Of a stretch of 64,000 bases of DNA, positions 25,195 through 34,617 are shown one piece after another. The position numbers were made by a program, and so were the translations under genes. The stretch spans positions 1 through 64,000 of the forward strand of contig JADKCG010000011.1 in assembly GCA_016714745.1 (NCBI GenBank). Direction: 5' to 3'. The notes under the pieces are model-generated. The model was not told the origin of the DNA and ran no database searches. It worked only from the letters and a program-made list of their open reading frames with translations. How positions within the stretch are numbered: position 1 is the first letter of the stretch; each line of letters starts with the position of its first letter. The stretch comes from Elusimicrobiota bacterium (GTDB taxonomy: Bacteria; Elusimicrobiota; Elusimicrobia; FEN-1173).

Positions 25195-26241
25195 TCAGTC
25201 GGGATGGCGGCTCCACAGACGGCGCCACCAGGGGTCGGATTCACGCGGGAGGATCTGCACGCGAAATTGGGGGGGGGCTTCGGCCAACCCGAGAATGCCG
25301 GCCGAAAGACGTATGTGCAGGAAAACGAGGTCGCCTTCTTTTTGGATCGTTTCGACCGGCGCCTCAAAAGGGAGGGGGCCGCCGTCGGCCATGGCGCCAA
25401 ACAGTTTGGCGATGTAGTGGGCGATGTCCCGTTCATCCGACACAACCACGGGGATCCGGTCCCCCACGCGAACCTCTCCCACCGGGGAACCGTTTTCGTC
25501 CCCCACCACTTCCAGGTGGATCCGCAGGGTTTCTCCCGGGGCATGGGGTCGGCCGTCAGGGGAAATGTCGTGAGGTAAAACAACGTCTTCCGACCCTGAG
25601 GCGGCCCCGGACAGTTTTGTCGGTACCGCCCCCGGAGATCGCGCGACGGAGGCCCTCTCGTCGCTTTTGAGAGGAAAACGGCGAAACTGGTTCCAGTCGA
25701 TGACCTCGGGGGAAAATTCCGAAACGACGCCGCGCGGGAATGAGGCGGCCCATCCGTCATTGAGCACCGCGGAAAGGGCGCTTTGCTGGTCCGCCTTTAA
25801 AGCGGAAAAAAAAATCTCCCGTCGCGTTTCCATCCGTTCGATGAAGGTGCGTTCCAAATCCTGACTCACCTGTTGAAGCGCCCCCTCGCCCAGCCGCGCC
25901 GAGTAAATGCATCGTTCAAAATCGTACCAATGCTGACCCAACCCTGTTTCGTAAAGCGCCGGGTTATACGAAACCACGGCCCGCGCCCGAAGGAAATGGT
26001 CGCGCCGGGTATCGGCAATCAGGATCAATAGGCCATGGAGGTTTTGTTCGGTTTCAACAAATTTCGCTTTGACGATCACAATGTGACGAAGGAGGGTCCC
26101 GATGGTGCGAATGGCTTTTTCCAGGTCGAACCCCGCCAACGACATGGCCAACTCCGCTTCCGCACGGTCGCAGGAAGCCTCCTCCATCAAGAGCTGAATT
26201 TTATCCGGGAGGACAGGATCGAGGGTCACGGAAACCGTCAC
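25195..26241 (-). CDS. Protein of unknown function with N-terminal UBA-like helix bundle
   Basis: 348 residues. The first ~45 resemble a UBA/TS-N three-helix domain (SCDRAEAELAMSLAGFDLEKA). Then come an alpha/beta region (IVIVKAKFVETEQNLHGLLI), a low-complexity linker (about 200-235), and a C-terminal beta-rich part with two similar stretches (LRIHLEVVG ... VVVSDERDIAHYIAKLF and LVFLHIRLSAGILGL). No catalytic motif or membrane segment is seen. The GTG start overlaps the xerC stop by four bases, so it is translated with xerC. I do not recognise the family; a link to nascent chains or DNA topology is only suggested by neighbours. Confidence 0.55.
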   Translation of the reverse strand: MTVSVTLDPVLPDKIQLLMEEASCDRAEAELAMSLAGFDLEKAIRTIGTLLRHIVIVKAKFVETEQNLHGLLILIADTRRDHFLRARAVVSYNPALYETGLGQHWYDFERCIYSARLGEGALQQVSQDLERTFIERMETRREIFFSALKADQQSALSAVLNDGWAASFPRGVVSEFSPEVIDWNQFRRFPLKSDERASVARSPGAVPTKLSGAASGSEDVVLPHDISPDGRPHAPGETLRIHLEVVGDENGSPVGEVRVGDRIPVVVSDERDIAHYIAKLFGAMADGGPLPFEAPVETIQKEGDLVFLHIRLSAGILGLAEAPPQFRVQILPRESDPWWRRLWSRHPD

Positions 26242-27113
26242 GCGCGGGGATGCGCTTTGGTATACACCTCGCGCAAACGTTCGGTGGTGACGTGGGTATA
26301 GATCTGGGTGGTGGACAGGTTCTTGTGCCCCAACATTTCCTGGACCGATCGCAGGTCACACCCCCGATTAAGCAGGTGCGTGGCAAACGAATGCCGGAGC
26401 ACGTGGGGATAGGCCTGGGGCAGTCCGGCCGCGCGCCCGGCGTTTTTGACGGCGCGCCGCAACGTGCGAACGTCCAGACGTTTTCCCGACGGACCGGAAA
26501 AAAGAGGGTTCGCGGACTCCGCCCCGCCGGCCCCGAGACCGATCCCGCGCAATTTCAAATACGCCCGCAAACGATTCAGGGCCGATTCCCCCACGGGCAC
26601 AAGACGTTCCCGCGACCCCTTTCCAAACACCCGCACCGCGCCTTCCCACGGGTCCAAAGAGCCCACATTCAACGCGACCATTTCCCCGGCCCGCAAGCCG
26701 GAAGAGTAAAGGAGTTCCACCAGGGCCGCGTCCCGGGCCGATCGAAGCGCGCCGCCGCAACGCCGCCCGGGGTCGCGCAAGGTCATCATCCGCGCCGCGT
26801 CCCCCTCTCCCAAAAAAAGGGGAACCCGGCGTTCGGGTTTCGGCCGAGTCAAACCATCGGTGGGAGAGTTCCGCGAAAGTCCTTTGCGACCCAGGAAACG
26901 AAAAAAGGACCAGAGGGATTCGTATTTTCGCAGGAGGGTGGCGCGCCGCCAGTCCCGTTCGCCCAACCGCGCTAAATAAGGACGCAGAGAGGCGCGATCG
27001 GTTTCTTCCACGGGACGGTTCCCGCCCTCGGTGCGCCAATAGTCCGCGAACAAAGCCAAATCCGCCCGGTAAGCCCGACGGGTGGCCTCCGAGAGATTCC
27101 GTTCACCCCTCAA
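26238..27113 (-). CDS. xerC: Tyrosine recombinase XerC-like (start disturbed by an indel)
   Basis: Site-specific recombinase that resolves chromosome dimers. The catalytic set is complete: Arg in SSGLRAGE, Lys in FGKGSRER, His-x-x-Arg in HVLRHSFATH, His in LGHKN, Tyr in TQIYTH. As written, only a TTG at 27113 starts the ORF. Removing one C from the C4 run at 27148-27151 would give an ATG at 27153 that overlaps the topA stop (TGATG) and adds MGSTKPLDRFWVYLRGERN, a normal XerC N-terminus. XerC versus XerD cannot be settled; proximity to topA and dprA is common for XerC. Confidence 0.88.
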   Translation of the reverse strand: MRGERNLSEATRRAYRADLALFADYWRTEGGNRPVEETDRASLRPYLARLGERDWRRATLLRKYESLWSFFRFLGRKGLSRNSPTDGLTRPKPERRVPLFLGEGDAARMMTLRDPGRRCGGALRSARDAALVELLYSSGLRAGEMVALNVGSLDPWEGAVRVFGKGSRERLVPVGESALNRLRAYLKLRGIGLGAGGAESANPLFSGPSGKRLDVRTLRRAVKNAGRAAGLPQAYPHVLRHSFATHLLNRGCDLRSVQEMLGHKNLSTTQIYTHVTTERLREVYTKAHPRA

Positions 27114-27152
27114 ATAAACCCAAAACCGATCGAGGGGCTTCGTCGATCCCCA

Positions 27153-29474
27153 TCAAGACTTCCCCGTCGACGGGGAAATTTTCTTGGACCCCTTCCGCGG
27201 CTTTTTCACAGAAGAACGCGGCGCCGGTTTTTCCGCGGCGGGGGGTGTTTTCGGTTTGCCGGCGGGCGGGGGAGTTTTCGGGTTTTCCCCCGAGACCGGG
27301 GGAAACGGTTTGATGTTCCGGCACTTGGGAAACCCCGAACAAGCGAGGAAGGGGCCGCGCTTCCCCACGCGCTTCCACATCATCCGGCCGCACTTCCCGC
27401 ACTTTTCTTCCGTCGGTTCGGGTTTGGGGCGAACAATCTTGTTGCCGTCTTTATCAATGGAGAACGTCGTTTTGCATGCGGGATACCCCGTGCAGGCGAT
27501 GTAGCGGGTCGGCCGCCGACCAAACCCTCGCCCCACGCGGACGACCATGGCAAGACCGCAATTCGGGCAGACTTCCTTTGATTGTTCCGGCACAATTTTT
27601 TTACCGCTTCGGTCGATCGGGATCGTACTCTTGCAATCGGGGTACCGGCTACACGCCAAGTAACGGCCGTTCCGGTTTTCCCGAATTCCCATGGGCGCTT
27701 GGCATTTGGGACATTTCTCGTCGGAAGCCTCGGGCTTAATTTCGATTTTTTCCATGGCGGTCCCGGCTTTCTGTATTTCCGCCTCAAAGGGGCCGTAAAA
27801 ATTCTTCAACACCTCTTCCCCCTCCGCGCGGGCCGCGGCGATCTCGTCAAGACTGTCTTCCATTTTGGCGGTGAAGTCGACGTTGACGATTTCCGGGAAA
27901 TGGACCAACAGCTGTCCGTCCACCACCCGGCCCAGGCTCGACGGGAAAAACCGCCGCTCTTCCAACCGCACGTAGCCCCGATCAACGATCGTGTGCATGA
28001 TGGGAGCGTAGGTGGAAGGCCGCCCAATGCCATGCTCCTCCATGGTTTTCACCAGACTGGCCTCGTTATAGCGGGGCGGGGGTTCCGTAAAATGTTGCTC
28101 CGGCCGGAGTTCTTTGAGGTCCAGCGGGTCTCCCGCGGACAGGGGCGGGAGCGCGGTCGAGGATTCGTCGCCGTCCTTCTTCGCGTCTTCGTCAGCCACT
28201 TCGCCATAAACCGCGAGGTACCCGGGAAATTTCAGGGTGTGTCCCGCCGCGCGGAAAAGGTACTTTTGGGCGCTGATGTCCGCGGTGACGGTATCGTAAA
28301 TCGCGTCCGCCATTTGGCTCGCCATGAACCGACGCCAAATCAGCTCGTAGAGTTTGAACTGGTCTGGATCAAGAAAGGCACGAACAGACTCGGGCGTGCG
28401 GGACGGCTGGCTCGGACGGATCGCTTCGTGGGCTTCTTGGGCCGACTTGCTCTTGGTCTTGTACGTTCGGGGTTTGGCCGGAAGGTGGTCCTGTCCGTAG
28501 GTTTTCTTGATAAACTCCGCCGCCTCGCTCTGGGCCACCCGCGCGACCTGGACCGAATCTGTTCGCATATAGGTGATGAGACCCACGGGCCCTTCGCCCG
28601 GGGCCACTTCGACCCCTTCATAAAGCTGTTGCGCGATCACCATGGTGCGGGACACGGAATAATGCAGTCGGCGGGACGAATCTTGTTGCAACGACGCGGT
28701 CGTGAACGGGGCCGCGGGTGAACGGCGGCGCTCTTTGGGTTCAACGGACGCCACCGCATAGCTCGCCCCTTTAAGGTCCGCCAATACCGCGTCCACGGCC
28801 CCTTTCTGGCGAAAGGAGAATTTGTTGAATTTCGTCGCGCCCTGGGCGTAAAGCCCCGCTGTGAAGGCCTGCCCCTCTTTTTCCAAGAGGGCCGTGAGGG
28901 TCCAATACTCCTCGGCCTTAAATTTTTCGATCTCCTCTTCGCGTGCACAAATGAGCCGCACCGCCACCGACTGAACCCGCCCCGCGGAGAGGCCCGGCCG
29001 GATTTTTTCCCACAGCAAAGGAGACAAGCGGTACCCCACCAAGCGGTCCAACACTCGCCGCGCCACCTGGGCGTCCACGAGATGCTCGTCGATATCGCGC
29101 GGGTGTTGAAGGGCCTCTTGAATGGCCGCTTTGGTAATTTCATGAAACGTAATGCGTTTCGTTTTCCCTTTCGTCAGTTTCAAGACTTTGCTCAAATGCC
29201 ACGCAATCGATTCCCCTTCGCGGTCCAAGTCGGTGGCCAGGTACACCCGGTCGGCGGCGCCGGCCAGCTTGACCAGTTCGTCCAGATTTTTTTTGGCCCG
29301 CGGCATCACCACGTAACTGGGCTTAAAACCGTTCTCTACGTCGACCCCCAATCCTTTTTTAGGCAGGTCTCGAATATGTCCGTACGAACTCCGGACGACG
29401 TAATCTTTGCCAAGCATGGGACCGATGGTCCGCTCCTTGGTGGGCGACTCAACGATGAGCAGTGATTTGGCCAT
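27153..29474 (-). CDS. topA: DNA topoisomerase I
   Basis: 773 residues. Type IA enzyme relaxing negative supercoils. TOPRIM domain at about 1-115 with the acidic TDLDREGE (81-88); active-site tyrosine at about residue 302 in GLITYMRTDS. After the core come three C4 zinc ribbons beginning CPKC, CPNC and CGKC and each closing with a CxxxxxxC pair (for example CSRYPDCK), then a Lys/Pro-rich basic tail of about 45 residues. Starts 12 bp after dprA. Confidence 0.97.
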   Translation of the reverse strand: MAKSLLIVESPTKERTIGPMLGKDYVVRSSYGHIRDLPKKGLGVDVENGFKPSYVVMPRAKKNLDELVKLAGAADRVYLATDLDREGESIAWHLSKVLKLTKGKTKRITFHEITKAAIQEALQHPRDIDEHLVDAQVARRVLDRLVGYRLSPLLWEKIRPGLSAGRVQSVAVRLICAREEEIEKFKAEEYWTLTALLEKEGQAFTAGLYAQGATKFNKFSFRQKGAVDAVLADLKGASYAVASVEPKERRRSPAAPFTTASLQQDSSRRLHYSVSRTMVIAQQLYEGVEVAPGEGPVGLITYMRTDSVQVARVAQSEAAEFIKKTYGQDHLPAKPRTYKTKSKSAQEAHEAIRPSQPSRTPESVRAFLDPDQFKLYELIWRRFMASQMADAIYDTVTADISAQKYLFRAAGHTLKFPGYLAVYGEVADEDAKKDGDESSTALPPLSAGDPLDLKELRPEQHFTEPPPRYNEASLVKTMEEHGIGRPSTYAPIMHTIVDRGYVRLEERRFFPSSLGRVVDGQLLVHFPEIVNVDFTAKMEDSLDEIAAARAEGEEVLKNFYGPFEAEIQKAGTAMEKIEIKPEASDEKCPKCQAPMGIRENRNGRYLACSRYPDCKSTIPIDRSGKKIVPEQSKEVCPNCGLAMVVRVGRGFGRRPTRYIACTGYPACKTTFSIDKDGNKIVRPKPEPTEEKCGKCGRMMWKRVGKRGPFLACSGFPKCRNIKPFPPVSGENPKTPPPAGKPKTPPAAEKPAPRSSVKKPRKGSKKISPSTGKS

Positions 29475-29486
29475 GGGGATTCCTTT

Positions 29487-30626
29487 TTAACTCGTTTTTG
29501 TCATTACCAATTCCGAGCACACATATTGCTTTCCGGGCACGGAGCGAACCAGGCCCGCCAATTCCAACGCCAACAATTCTTTCGCCGCCTCGGGGGCGGT
29601 GAGTCCCGCCCGGCGGGCCAAGCCGTCCATGCCCACCGGAGTGAGAGACAGGGCCGCGAGCAGTTTTTCTCCGGGACCCGAGACCGCTTGGCGCACGGAA
29701 GATGAAACAGGCGCCACGCGCGGCCTGTTCATCATTTCTCGAAAAACCTCAAAGTCTTCCAGCACATCCAGGGCGCTCTCAACGGGTTTCGCGCCGTCTT
29801 TGATCAATCGATGGGGCCCGCGGCTGAGCGGCGAAAAAATCGATCCGGGAACCGCGAACACCTCTTTCCCTTGATCCGTGGCCAGTCCCGCGGTGATCAG
29901 CGCCCCGCTTCGTTCCAAAGCTTCGATGACCACCACCCCCAACGCCAACGCCGCGATCAGCCGGTTGCGCCGGGGAAAATGGGACGCGTCGGGTTCCGAC
30001 GTGAGCGGAAACTCGGTCACCACCGCGCCATGCTCCGCCATGCGCCGCGCTAACGTCCGATGTTCGGCCGGATAAAATCGGGAGAGTCCGCTCCCCAAAA
30101 TCCCAACGGTCCGCCCCCCCGCCGAAAGCGCCGCGGCATGGGCGGCCCCGTCAACGCCGCGGGCCAATCCGCTCACCACCGTGACCCCCGCCTGGGCCAA
30201 CTCACGGGCCAGGCGTTGCGCCACCGCCGTGCCGTAAGTCGACGGCCGGCGAGATCCAACCAAAGCGATGGAGAGGCTGTCCACCGGTTTCAGTTCGCCC
30301 CACAAATAGAGCACGGGCGGCGCGTCCCGCAACCGGCGAAAACTGTCCGGATATTCCGGGTCCGAAGCACACACCACCCGGGCGCCCGACCGAAAGGCTT
30401 CCTTTTTTTCTTTCTCGAGAGCGGGCACCGCTTTTTCCAAAGCCCCGAAAAAATCGCCCGCTTTCTCAGCGAACCCCTCGACCTCCCCCCAGGCTTTTGC
30501 CCCCGCGCGGAGGGCCGCCGCCGCAGACCCGAACCGGTCCACCAGCCTGGAAAACCGGACCGGGCCCAAAGGTTCCGTCAAATTAAAGAGGAGGCGCGCC
30601 TCTCGTTCATCGGTTGGAAATTTCAT
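29487..30626 (-). CDS. dprA: DNA-processing protein DprA
   Basis: Loads RecA on incoming single-stranded DNA during natural transformation. An N-terminal SAM-like helical region is followed by the Rossmann-like domain (ALVGSRRPSTYGTAVAQRLA, VVSGLARGVDGAAHAAAL, GILGSGLSRFYP) and a C-terminal winged-helix domain (MDGLARRAGLTAPEAAKELLALEL). ATG 30626 gives the normal DprA N-terminus (MKFPTDEREARLLF); an upstream ATG at 30671 is possible, and neither has a clear ribosome binding site. About 379 residues. Confidence 0.94.
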   Translation of the reverse strand: MKFPTDEREARLLFNLTEPLGPVRFSRLVDRFGSAAAALRAGAKAWGEVEGFAEKAGDFFGALEKAVPALEKEKKEAFRSGARVVCASDPEYPDSFRRLRDAPPVLYLWGELKPVDSLSIALVGSRRPSTYGTAVAQRLARELAQAGVTVVSGLARGVDGAAHAAALSAGGRTVGILGSGLSRFYPAEHRTLARRMAEHGAVVTEFPLTSEPDASHFPRRNRLIAALALGVVVIEALERSGALITAGLATDQGKEVFAVPGSIFSPLSRGPHRLIKDGAKPVESALDVLEDFEVFREMMNRPRVAPVSSSVRQAVSGPGEKLLAALSLTPVGMDGLARRAGLTAPEAAKELLALELAGLVRSVPGKQYVCSELVMTKTS

Positions 30627-30689
30627 GGAAGGGCGACAAGGAGATTGGGTCCGTGAAAGCGCATCGGCCAAGAATCGCGGGCGACGCGG

Positions 30690-31076
30690 TCAATACCCTT
30701 TCAACAAATCGATGTTTTTTGAAACAGATCGATGAAACCGTCCGTCGGGAAATTTCGCTTTATAGATCTCATACTCTTCCACGGCCTTTTTCCGATGGCC
30801 CAGACGCTCATACGACGCCCCGACACCGAATTGGGCATCATCTTCCCAGCGAGACCTGGGATAAAGTTTCACGACCCGTTGATACATCCCCAACGCTTTC
30901 TCGTCTTGGTTGATCAACTCGTGAAAACTGCCCCCCACATAAAGCACCAGGTCCCCGTGGTAAAAGGTCGGATGCGCCTCGATGTAACGGCCGATGCCCC
31001 CCTCCGTGACCCCGTGTTTCCATCCGTATAAAAAGGCCGCGGTTAATATTACCAGGACCAAAAATCCGCGGCGCAA
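30690..31076 (-). CDS. Small membrane-anchored TPR protein
   Basis: 128 residues: an N-terminal membrane anchor or uncleaved signal (RGFLVLVILTAAFLYGW), then two TPR/Sel1-like helical repeats (DEKALGMYQRVVKLYP and RKKAVEEYEIYKAKFP). The pattern is like the C-terminal repeats of CpoB/YbgF. It would face the periplasm. Sits between the LysM protein and dprA in the same transcription unit. Exact role unknown. Confidence 0.65.
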   Translation of the reverse strand: MRRGFLVLVILTAAFLYGWKHGVTEGGIGRYIEAHPTFYHGDLVLYVGGSFHELINQDEKALGMYQRVVKLYPRSRWEDDAQFGVGASYERLGHRKKAVEEYEIYKAKFPDGRFHRSVSKNIDLLKGY

Positions 31077-31089
31077 GAAAGGGCCCCCT

Positions 31090-32121
31090 TTATCGGGCGA
31101 CGAATTTAACGATGTCCCCGATGCGCAGGGGCTCCAAACTGTTGGTCACAACCGCCGTGCATCCTTCATCGGTCACTTGCCCGGTCACGATCACCGACCC
31201 CACCCGCTTGACCATGCGGCCCGCTTTCTTTTTGAGATAGGGATCTTTGACCTTTTTCCCCACGCGATACACATGGGCCACCATTTTCGGTTTCACGCCG
31301 GACGCCGCGCCGATGTTTAAAAAGACCACGTCGCCCTGGGAGATCATCATCCGCTGATCTCGGTCGCGCAAAACGTATCCGTCGTATTCCCAGGTCTCAT
31401 CCGCCAGGAAAGAATCCGCCATGCCCCCCATGAACCCCGCGCCGGGGACGGCCATCGTTTTTTTCTTTTTGGCTTCCCGTTCGTCTAAAGATTTTTCGTC
31501 TATTTCTTCGGACGCCTCCGCGACGGCGGTTTCTGCCGTTTCAATCATTTTCTTGGGAGCGGCGGCCTGCGCGTCCATGTCTTCGGCTTGCGCGGGAGCC
31601 GTCGACACGGATTCCGGCTCAACCTCGGGTTCCGCTTCAGCGACAACCGCGGGCGCGGGATTTTCCGCCGCCGGTTCAGCCGCGGGCGGTGGCGGAACAG
31701 CGGCCAACACCGCCGCCGCCTCCAGAGTGGGAATCACAAACACTTGGTTCGGAAAAATCAGTTGGGGGATTTCAATTTTTTCCCGGTTGGCCTCAAATAT
31801 TTTAGGCCATAGGAAAGGATCTTTTAAATACGCCCCCGCCAAATCCCACAGGGTGTCGCCTTTAACGACCTTATGGGACGACGCAGACGTCTCCCCTCCT
31901 TCCACGGGAACGGGAACCGCCGCGGAAACCTCGGGGGGAGCCGCTTCGACCGATTCGACAGAAGCCCCCGCGTCGGCCGCGGAGTTTTCGTCAGCGGAAA
32001 CCTGTTGCGAACCGTCCACCGTTTCGGCGGGAACCACGGTGTCAGGCTCTGTGGGAACCTCCTCCGCCCACGCGAGTGGGACGAAAGCCAACAAAAGGGC
32101 GAGGACGATGACACGCTTCAT
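31090..32121 (-). CDS. Secreted LysM-domain protein
   Basis: 343 residues. Signal peptide MKRVIVLALLLAFVPLAWA, an acidic Ala/Val/Glu-rich linker, one LysM domain (SHKVVKGDTLWDLAGAYL ... NQVFVIP, about 90-140) that should bind peptidoglycan glycan strands, another long Ala/Pro/Glu-rich linker (about 145-225), and a C-terminal beta-rich domain containing ISQGDVVFLNIG and PLRIGDIVKF. The ATG at 32121 has an ideal AGGAGG 6 bases upstream; the in-frame start at 32175 is rejected. First gene after a strong promoter, leading into dprA-topA-xerC. Possibly an envelope-spacing protein. Confidence 0.8.
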   Translation of the reverse strand: MKRVIVLALLLAFVPLAWAEEVPTEPDTVVPAETVDGSQQVSADENSAADAGASVESVEAAPPEVSAAVPVPVEGGETSASSHKVVKGDTLWDLAGAYLKDPFLWPKIFEANREKIEIPQLIFPNQVFVIPTLEAAAVLAAVPPPPAAEPAAENPAPAVVAEAEPEVEPESVSTAPAQAEDMDAQAAAPKKMIETAETAVAEASEEIDEKSLDEREAKKKKTMAVPGAGFMGGMADSFLADETWEYDGYVLRDRDQRMMISQGDVVFLNIGAASGVKPKMVAHVYRVGKKVKDPYLKKKAGRMVKRVGSVIVTGQVTDEGCTAVVTNSLEPLRIGDIVKFVAR

Positions 32122-32227
32122 GAATGCCTCCTGGAACGACAGTTGAACTCCCAAAAACCGGGCCGATCGAATCAAGCAAGAGACAGGGTTCGTCCCTTCC
32201 CTTCAATATAAAGAATACAGTGGTTCC

Positions 32228-32256
32228 TTTATAATCCAAAAAGGCAAGCCTGTCAA
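32228..32256 (-). promoter_or_regulatory. Near-consensus sigma70 promoter of the LysM-dprA-topA-xerC unit
   Basis: TTGACA (32251-32256), a 17-base spacer, TATAAA (32228-32233). It overlaps the last codon and stop of the small membrane-protein gene, so the operon starts directly behind the glyS unit. The leader to the LysM ATG is about 100 bases. Confidence 0.8.
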
Positions 32257-32501
32257 GGGCGCGGAACCTCTTTGGTGGCGTCTTCCCTCAACAAAGAGAA
32301 GAGTCGGTGATGCTCTTCATGGGAGAGACGACCGTCCTCCCGCCAACGGTCAAGGACCACCGCCACCGGCGCCAACGTTCTGGGCCAAGGGGGCGACTCG
32401 AACACAAACGTCGGGCGGTCCGCCTCTCGCGACGCCGCGGCGAACCCCCGCGCGAGACAGACGATCAGGAGAATCCCCCCCGCGAGGGCGACCCACATCA
32501 T
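32253..32501 (-). CDS. Small membrane protein of unknown function, coupled to glyS
   Basis: 82 residues: one N-terminal membrane helix (MMWVALAGGILLIVCLARGF), then a soluble tail with a SHOCT-like end (WREDGRLSHEEHHRLFSLL). The ATG overlaps the glyS stop by four bases (ATGA). I do not recognise a family; the translational coupling and reading frame support it as real. Confidence 0.55.
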   Translation of the reverse strand: MMWVALAGGILLIVCLARGFAAASREADRPTFVFESPPWPRTLAPVAVVLDRWREDGRLSHEEHHRLFSLLREDATKEVPRP

Positions 32502-33475
32502 CCGCGGGGGGAAGACGGCGTGTCTTGAAGCCGAGAGAAATCCGCCACGTGAACGAACAAGGACCGGACCGCCGACAAGAGCCTCAACCGGTTGTGGCGG
32601 AGCGCGGGATCGGGATCCATCACAACGACAGAAACAAAAAAATCGTCCACGGGCGCCCGGAGGGTGACCAACCCCGACAGAACACCGGCGTAATCGCGCG
32701 CGGCCAGCAGAGGGGCGGTGGATCTTTCCAGCGCGGCGGCCCGCGCCCCCAAAACCCGCTCCGCTTCCGTCTGAAAAAGAGCCTCCTGCGCCCGGCCCGA
32801 CGACTCCTCGCCTTTTTTCTCCGCCTGTTTTAGGAGGTTAGCCGCCCGTTTGAACGCGGTGGACAAAGGGGAAAAATCGGGATGCCGGCGCACGTCACGA
32901 AGCGCGGTGAGGCGGGCCCACGCGTCGCCCCCATCGTCAAACCCGGCGGCCGACACCGCCTCCACTTCGTCGGTTCGGAACCCGCGCGCTTCGGCCAAGG
33001 CGGTCCAACGCTGTTGGAAAAAATCCATCAAGGTCCGGCCGGCGTTGGCGCGATCGCCCAAGTCGCTGGGGAGAAGGTCCAACGCCCGTTCCACAACGCC
33101 CCGGAGCGAGACGGACCACCCCCGCGCTTCCAGAAGACGCAGAACGCCCACCGCCGCCCGGCGAAGCCCATAGGGATCTTGTGACCCAGAAGGGACCTTG
33201 CCCACAAGAAAATTCCCTGCCAAGGTGTCGATTTTATCTGCCAGGGACACCAGCGCGGCGGATTCCCCCCCGGGGAGGGGGCCTTCGGCGGTCAGGGGCC
33301 AATAGTGTTCTTCAATCCCCCGACACACGGAGGGGACTTCGTTGTCACGTTCGGCATAGAGACGGCCAACGATCCCCTGCAGTTCGGGAAATTCGCCCAC
33401 CAACCCCGTGGTGAGATCCGCTTTGCCCAGCTCAGCGATTCGGTCGGCTTCCTGCCGAACCGCCGGGAAATCCCC
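32498..33475 (-). CDS. glyS: Glycyl-tRNA synthetase beta subunit, C-terminal part (frameshifted)
   Basis: Continues the beta subunit after the break in the C4 run at 33472-33475; adding one C joins LLAG to DFPAVRQEADRIAELGKADL. Contains VGEFPELQGIVGRLYA, the ALVSLADKIDTLAG stretch (HD-like fold) and the C-terminal tRNA-binding helices (DDFFVSVVVMDPDPALRHNRLRLL). Ends with TGA overlapping the start of the small membrane-protein gene. Confidence 0.93.
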   Translation of the reverse strand, partial: GDFPAVRQEADRIAELGKADLTTGLVGEFPELQGIVGRLYAERDNEVPSVCRGIEEHYWPLTAEGPLPGGESAALVSLADKIDTLAGNFLVGKVPSGSQDPYGLRRAAVGVLRLLEARGWSVSLRGVVERALDLLPSDLGDRANAGRTLMDFFQQRWTALAEARGFRTDEVEAVSAAGFDDGGDAWARLTALRDVRRHPDFSPLSTAFKRAANLLKQAEKKGEESSGRAQEALFQTEAERVLGARAAALERSTAPLLAARDYAGVLSGLVTLRAPVDDFFVSVVVMDPDPALRHNRLRLLSAVRSLFVHVADFSRLQDTPSSPRG

Positions 33476-34617
33476 GCCAGAAGACCGGCCAAGAATTCTG
33501 TCAGGTGCCGCACCCGCACGGTTTTGTCCCACAGGCTGAGGGCCGGGGAAAGAAAAGCAATCCCCTTGAGGTCCGCCCCCCGACTGGCCAACGTCCGTTT
33601 GGCGTGTTCGGAAAAAAAGAACGCCGCGTCGGAAAGCCGCGCGGCCAGCACCCGCTCATAACCTTCCCGCACCACCGCCTGGTTGTCGGAAAGCCCGTTG
33701 CGCACAGCGATGAAACAGGGCAACAGGTCTCCGCACGACGCGTCTTTGTACACCGGGAAATATTTTTGGTGCTTTTTCATGGACGTGACCAAAACCTCTT
33801 TGGGCACCGCCAGAAAGCGGGGGTCGAAGGCCCCCACCACCGCCACGGGATGTTCCACCAGGTTGGCGACTTCGTCGAGGAGATCCGCATTCTGTTCGAC
33901 CGGGATATATCCGCGGTGGGTTTTTGCCACATGATCGATCTGTTTGACGATGAGCGCCCGTCGTTCCGCGGGGTCCACAATGACGCAGTGATTTTTCAAC
34001 AGCGGCGCGTAGCGGTTGGGGGCGGGAATGTCGAAGGGCCGGCGGGAATGGAACCGCAGACCGAACGTACGCCGCCCCGCTTTCACGCCGGCCAGTGAAA
34101 AGAGGACGGGTTTGATTCCCCACAGCGCGACGATCCAGCGCAGGGGCCGGGCGAAGGACAACCGCGTTTCTTCCCACACCATGGTTTTGGGAAACGACAG
34201 AGATCGGATGAGCTCCGGCAACAAGACAGGCAACACTTTTTCCGCCGAAGCCCCCGCGGTTTTTTTATAAAAAACCAGACGCGGGCCGCGGTCTGTTTCC
34301 CGAACCGCCAACGTCTCCGGCGTCGTACCCTGGGAACGGGCGAACCCTTGGGCGGCGGGGGTCCAGTTTCCCGCGGCGTCTTTCGCTTGGGCCAGAGCCG
34401 GCCCGAGAAATTCCTGTTCCAGGTCTCGGGCCGTGGAGGAAACCCCCTCCACGAAAAGGGCCATTCGACGGGGCGTCCCAAAAACCTGCGCCTGGCCCAA
34501 CGTGAACCCCGCTTTTTCAAGCCGTTCAACCCCCGCGGCCCGGAAAGCGGCCAGGGCCGGACCCAGAAACCGCGCCGGGATTTCTTCCGTTCCGATCTCA
34601 AGAAGGAGGTCTTTCAT
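33472..34617 (-). CDS. glyS: Glycyl-tRNA synthetase beta subunit, N-terminal part
   Basis: Begins MKDLLLEIGTEEIPARFL, the diagnostic start of bacterial GlyS, and continues through VLVTSMKKHQKYFPVY and FFFSEHAKRTLASR. The beta subunit binds tRNA-Gly in the alpha2beta2 enzyme. Its ATG overlaps the glyQ stop (ATGA). The frame fails near 33472 and the ORF runs out of frame to 33292. With the C-terminal part the subunit is about 705 residues, the expected size. An intact GlyS is essential in an organism using this enzyme form, so the break is most likely a base error. Confidence 0.95.
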
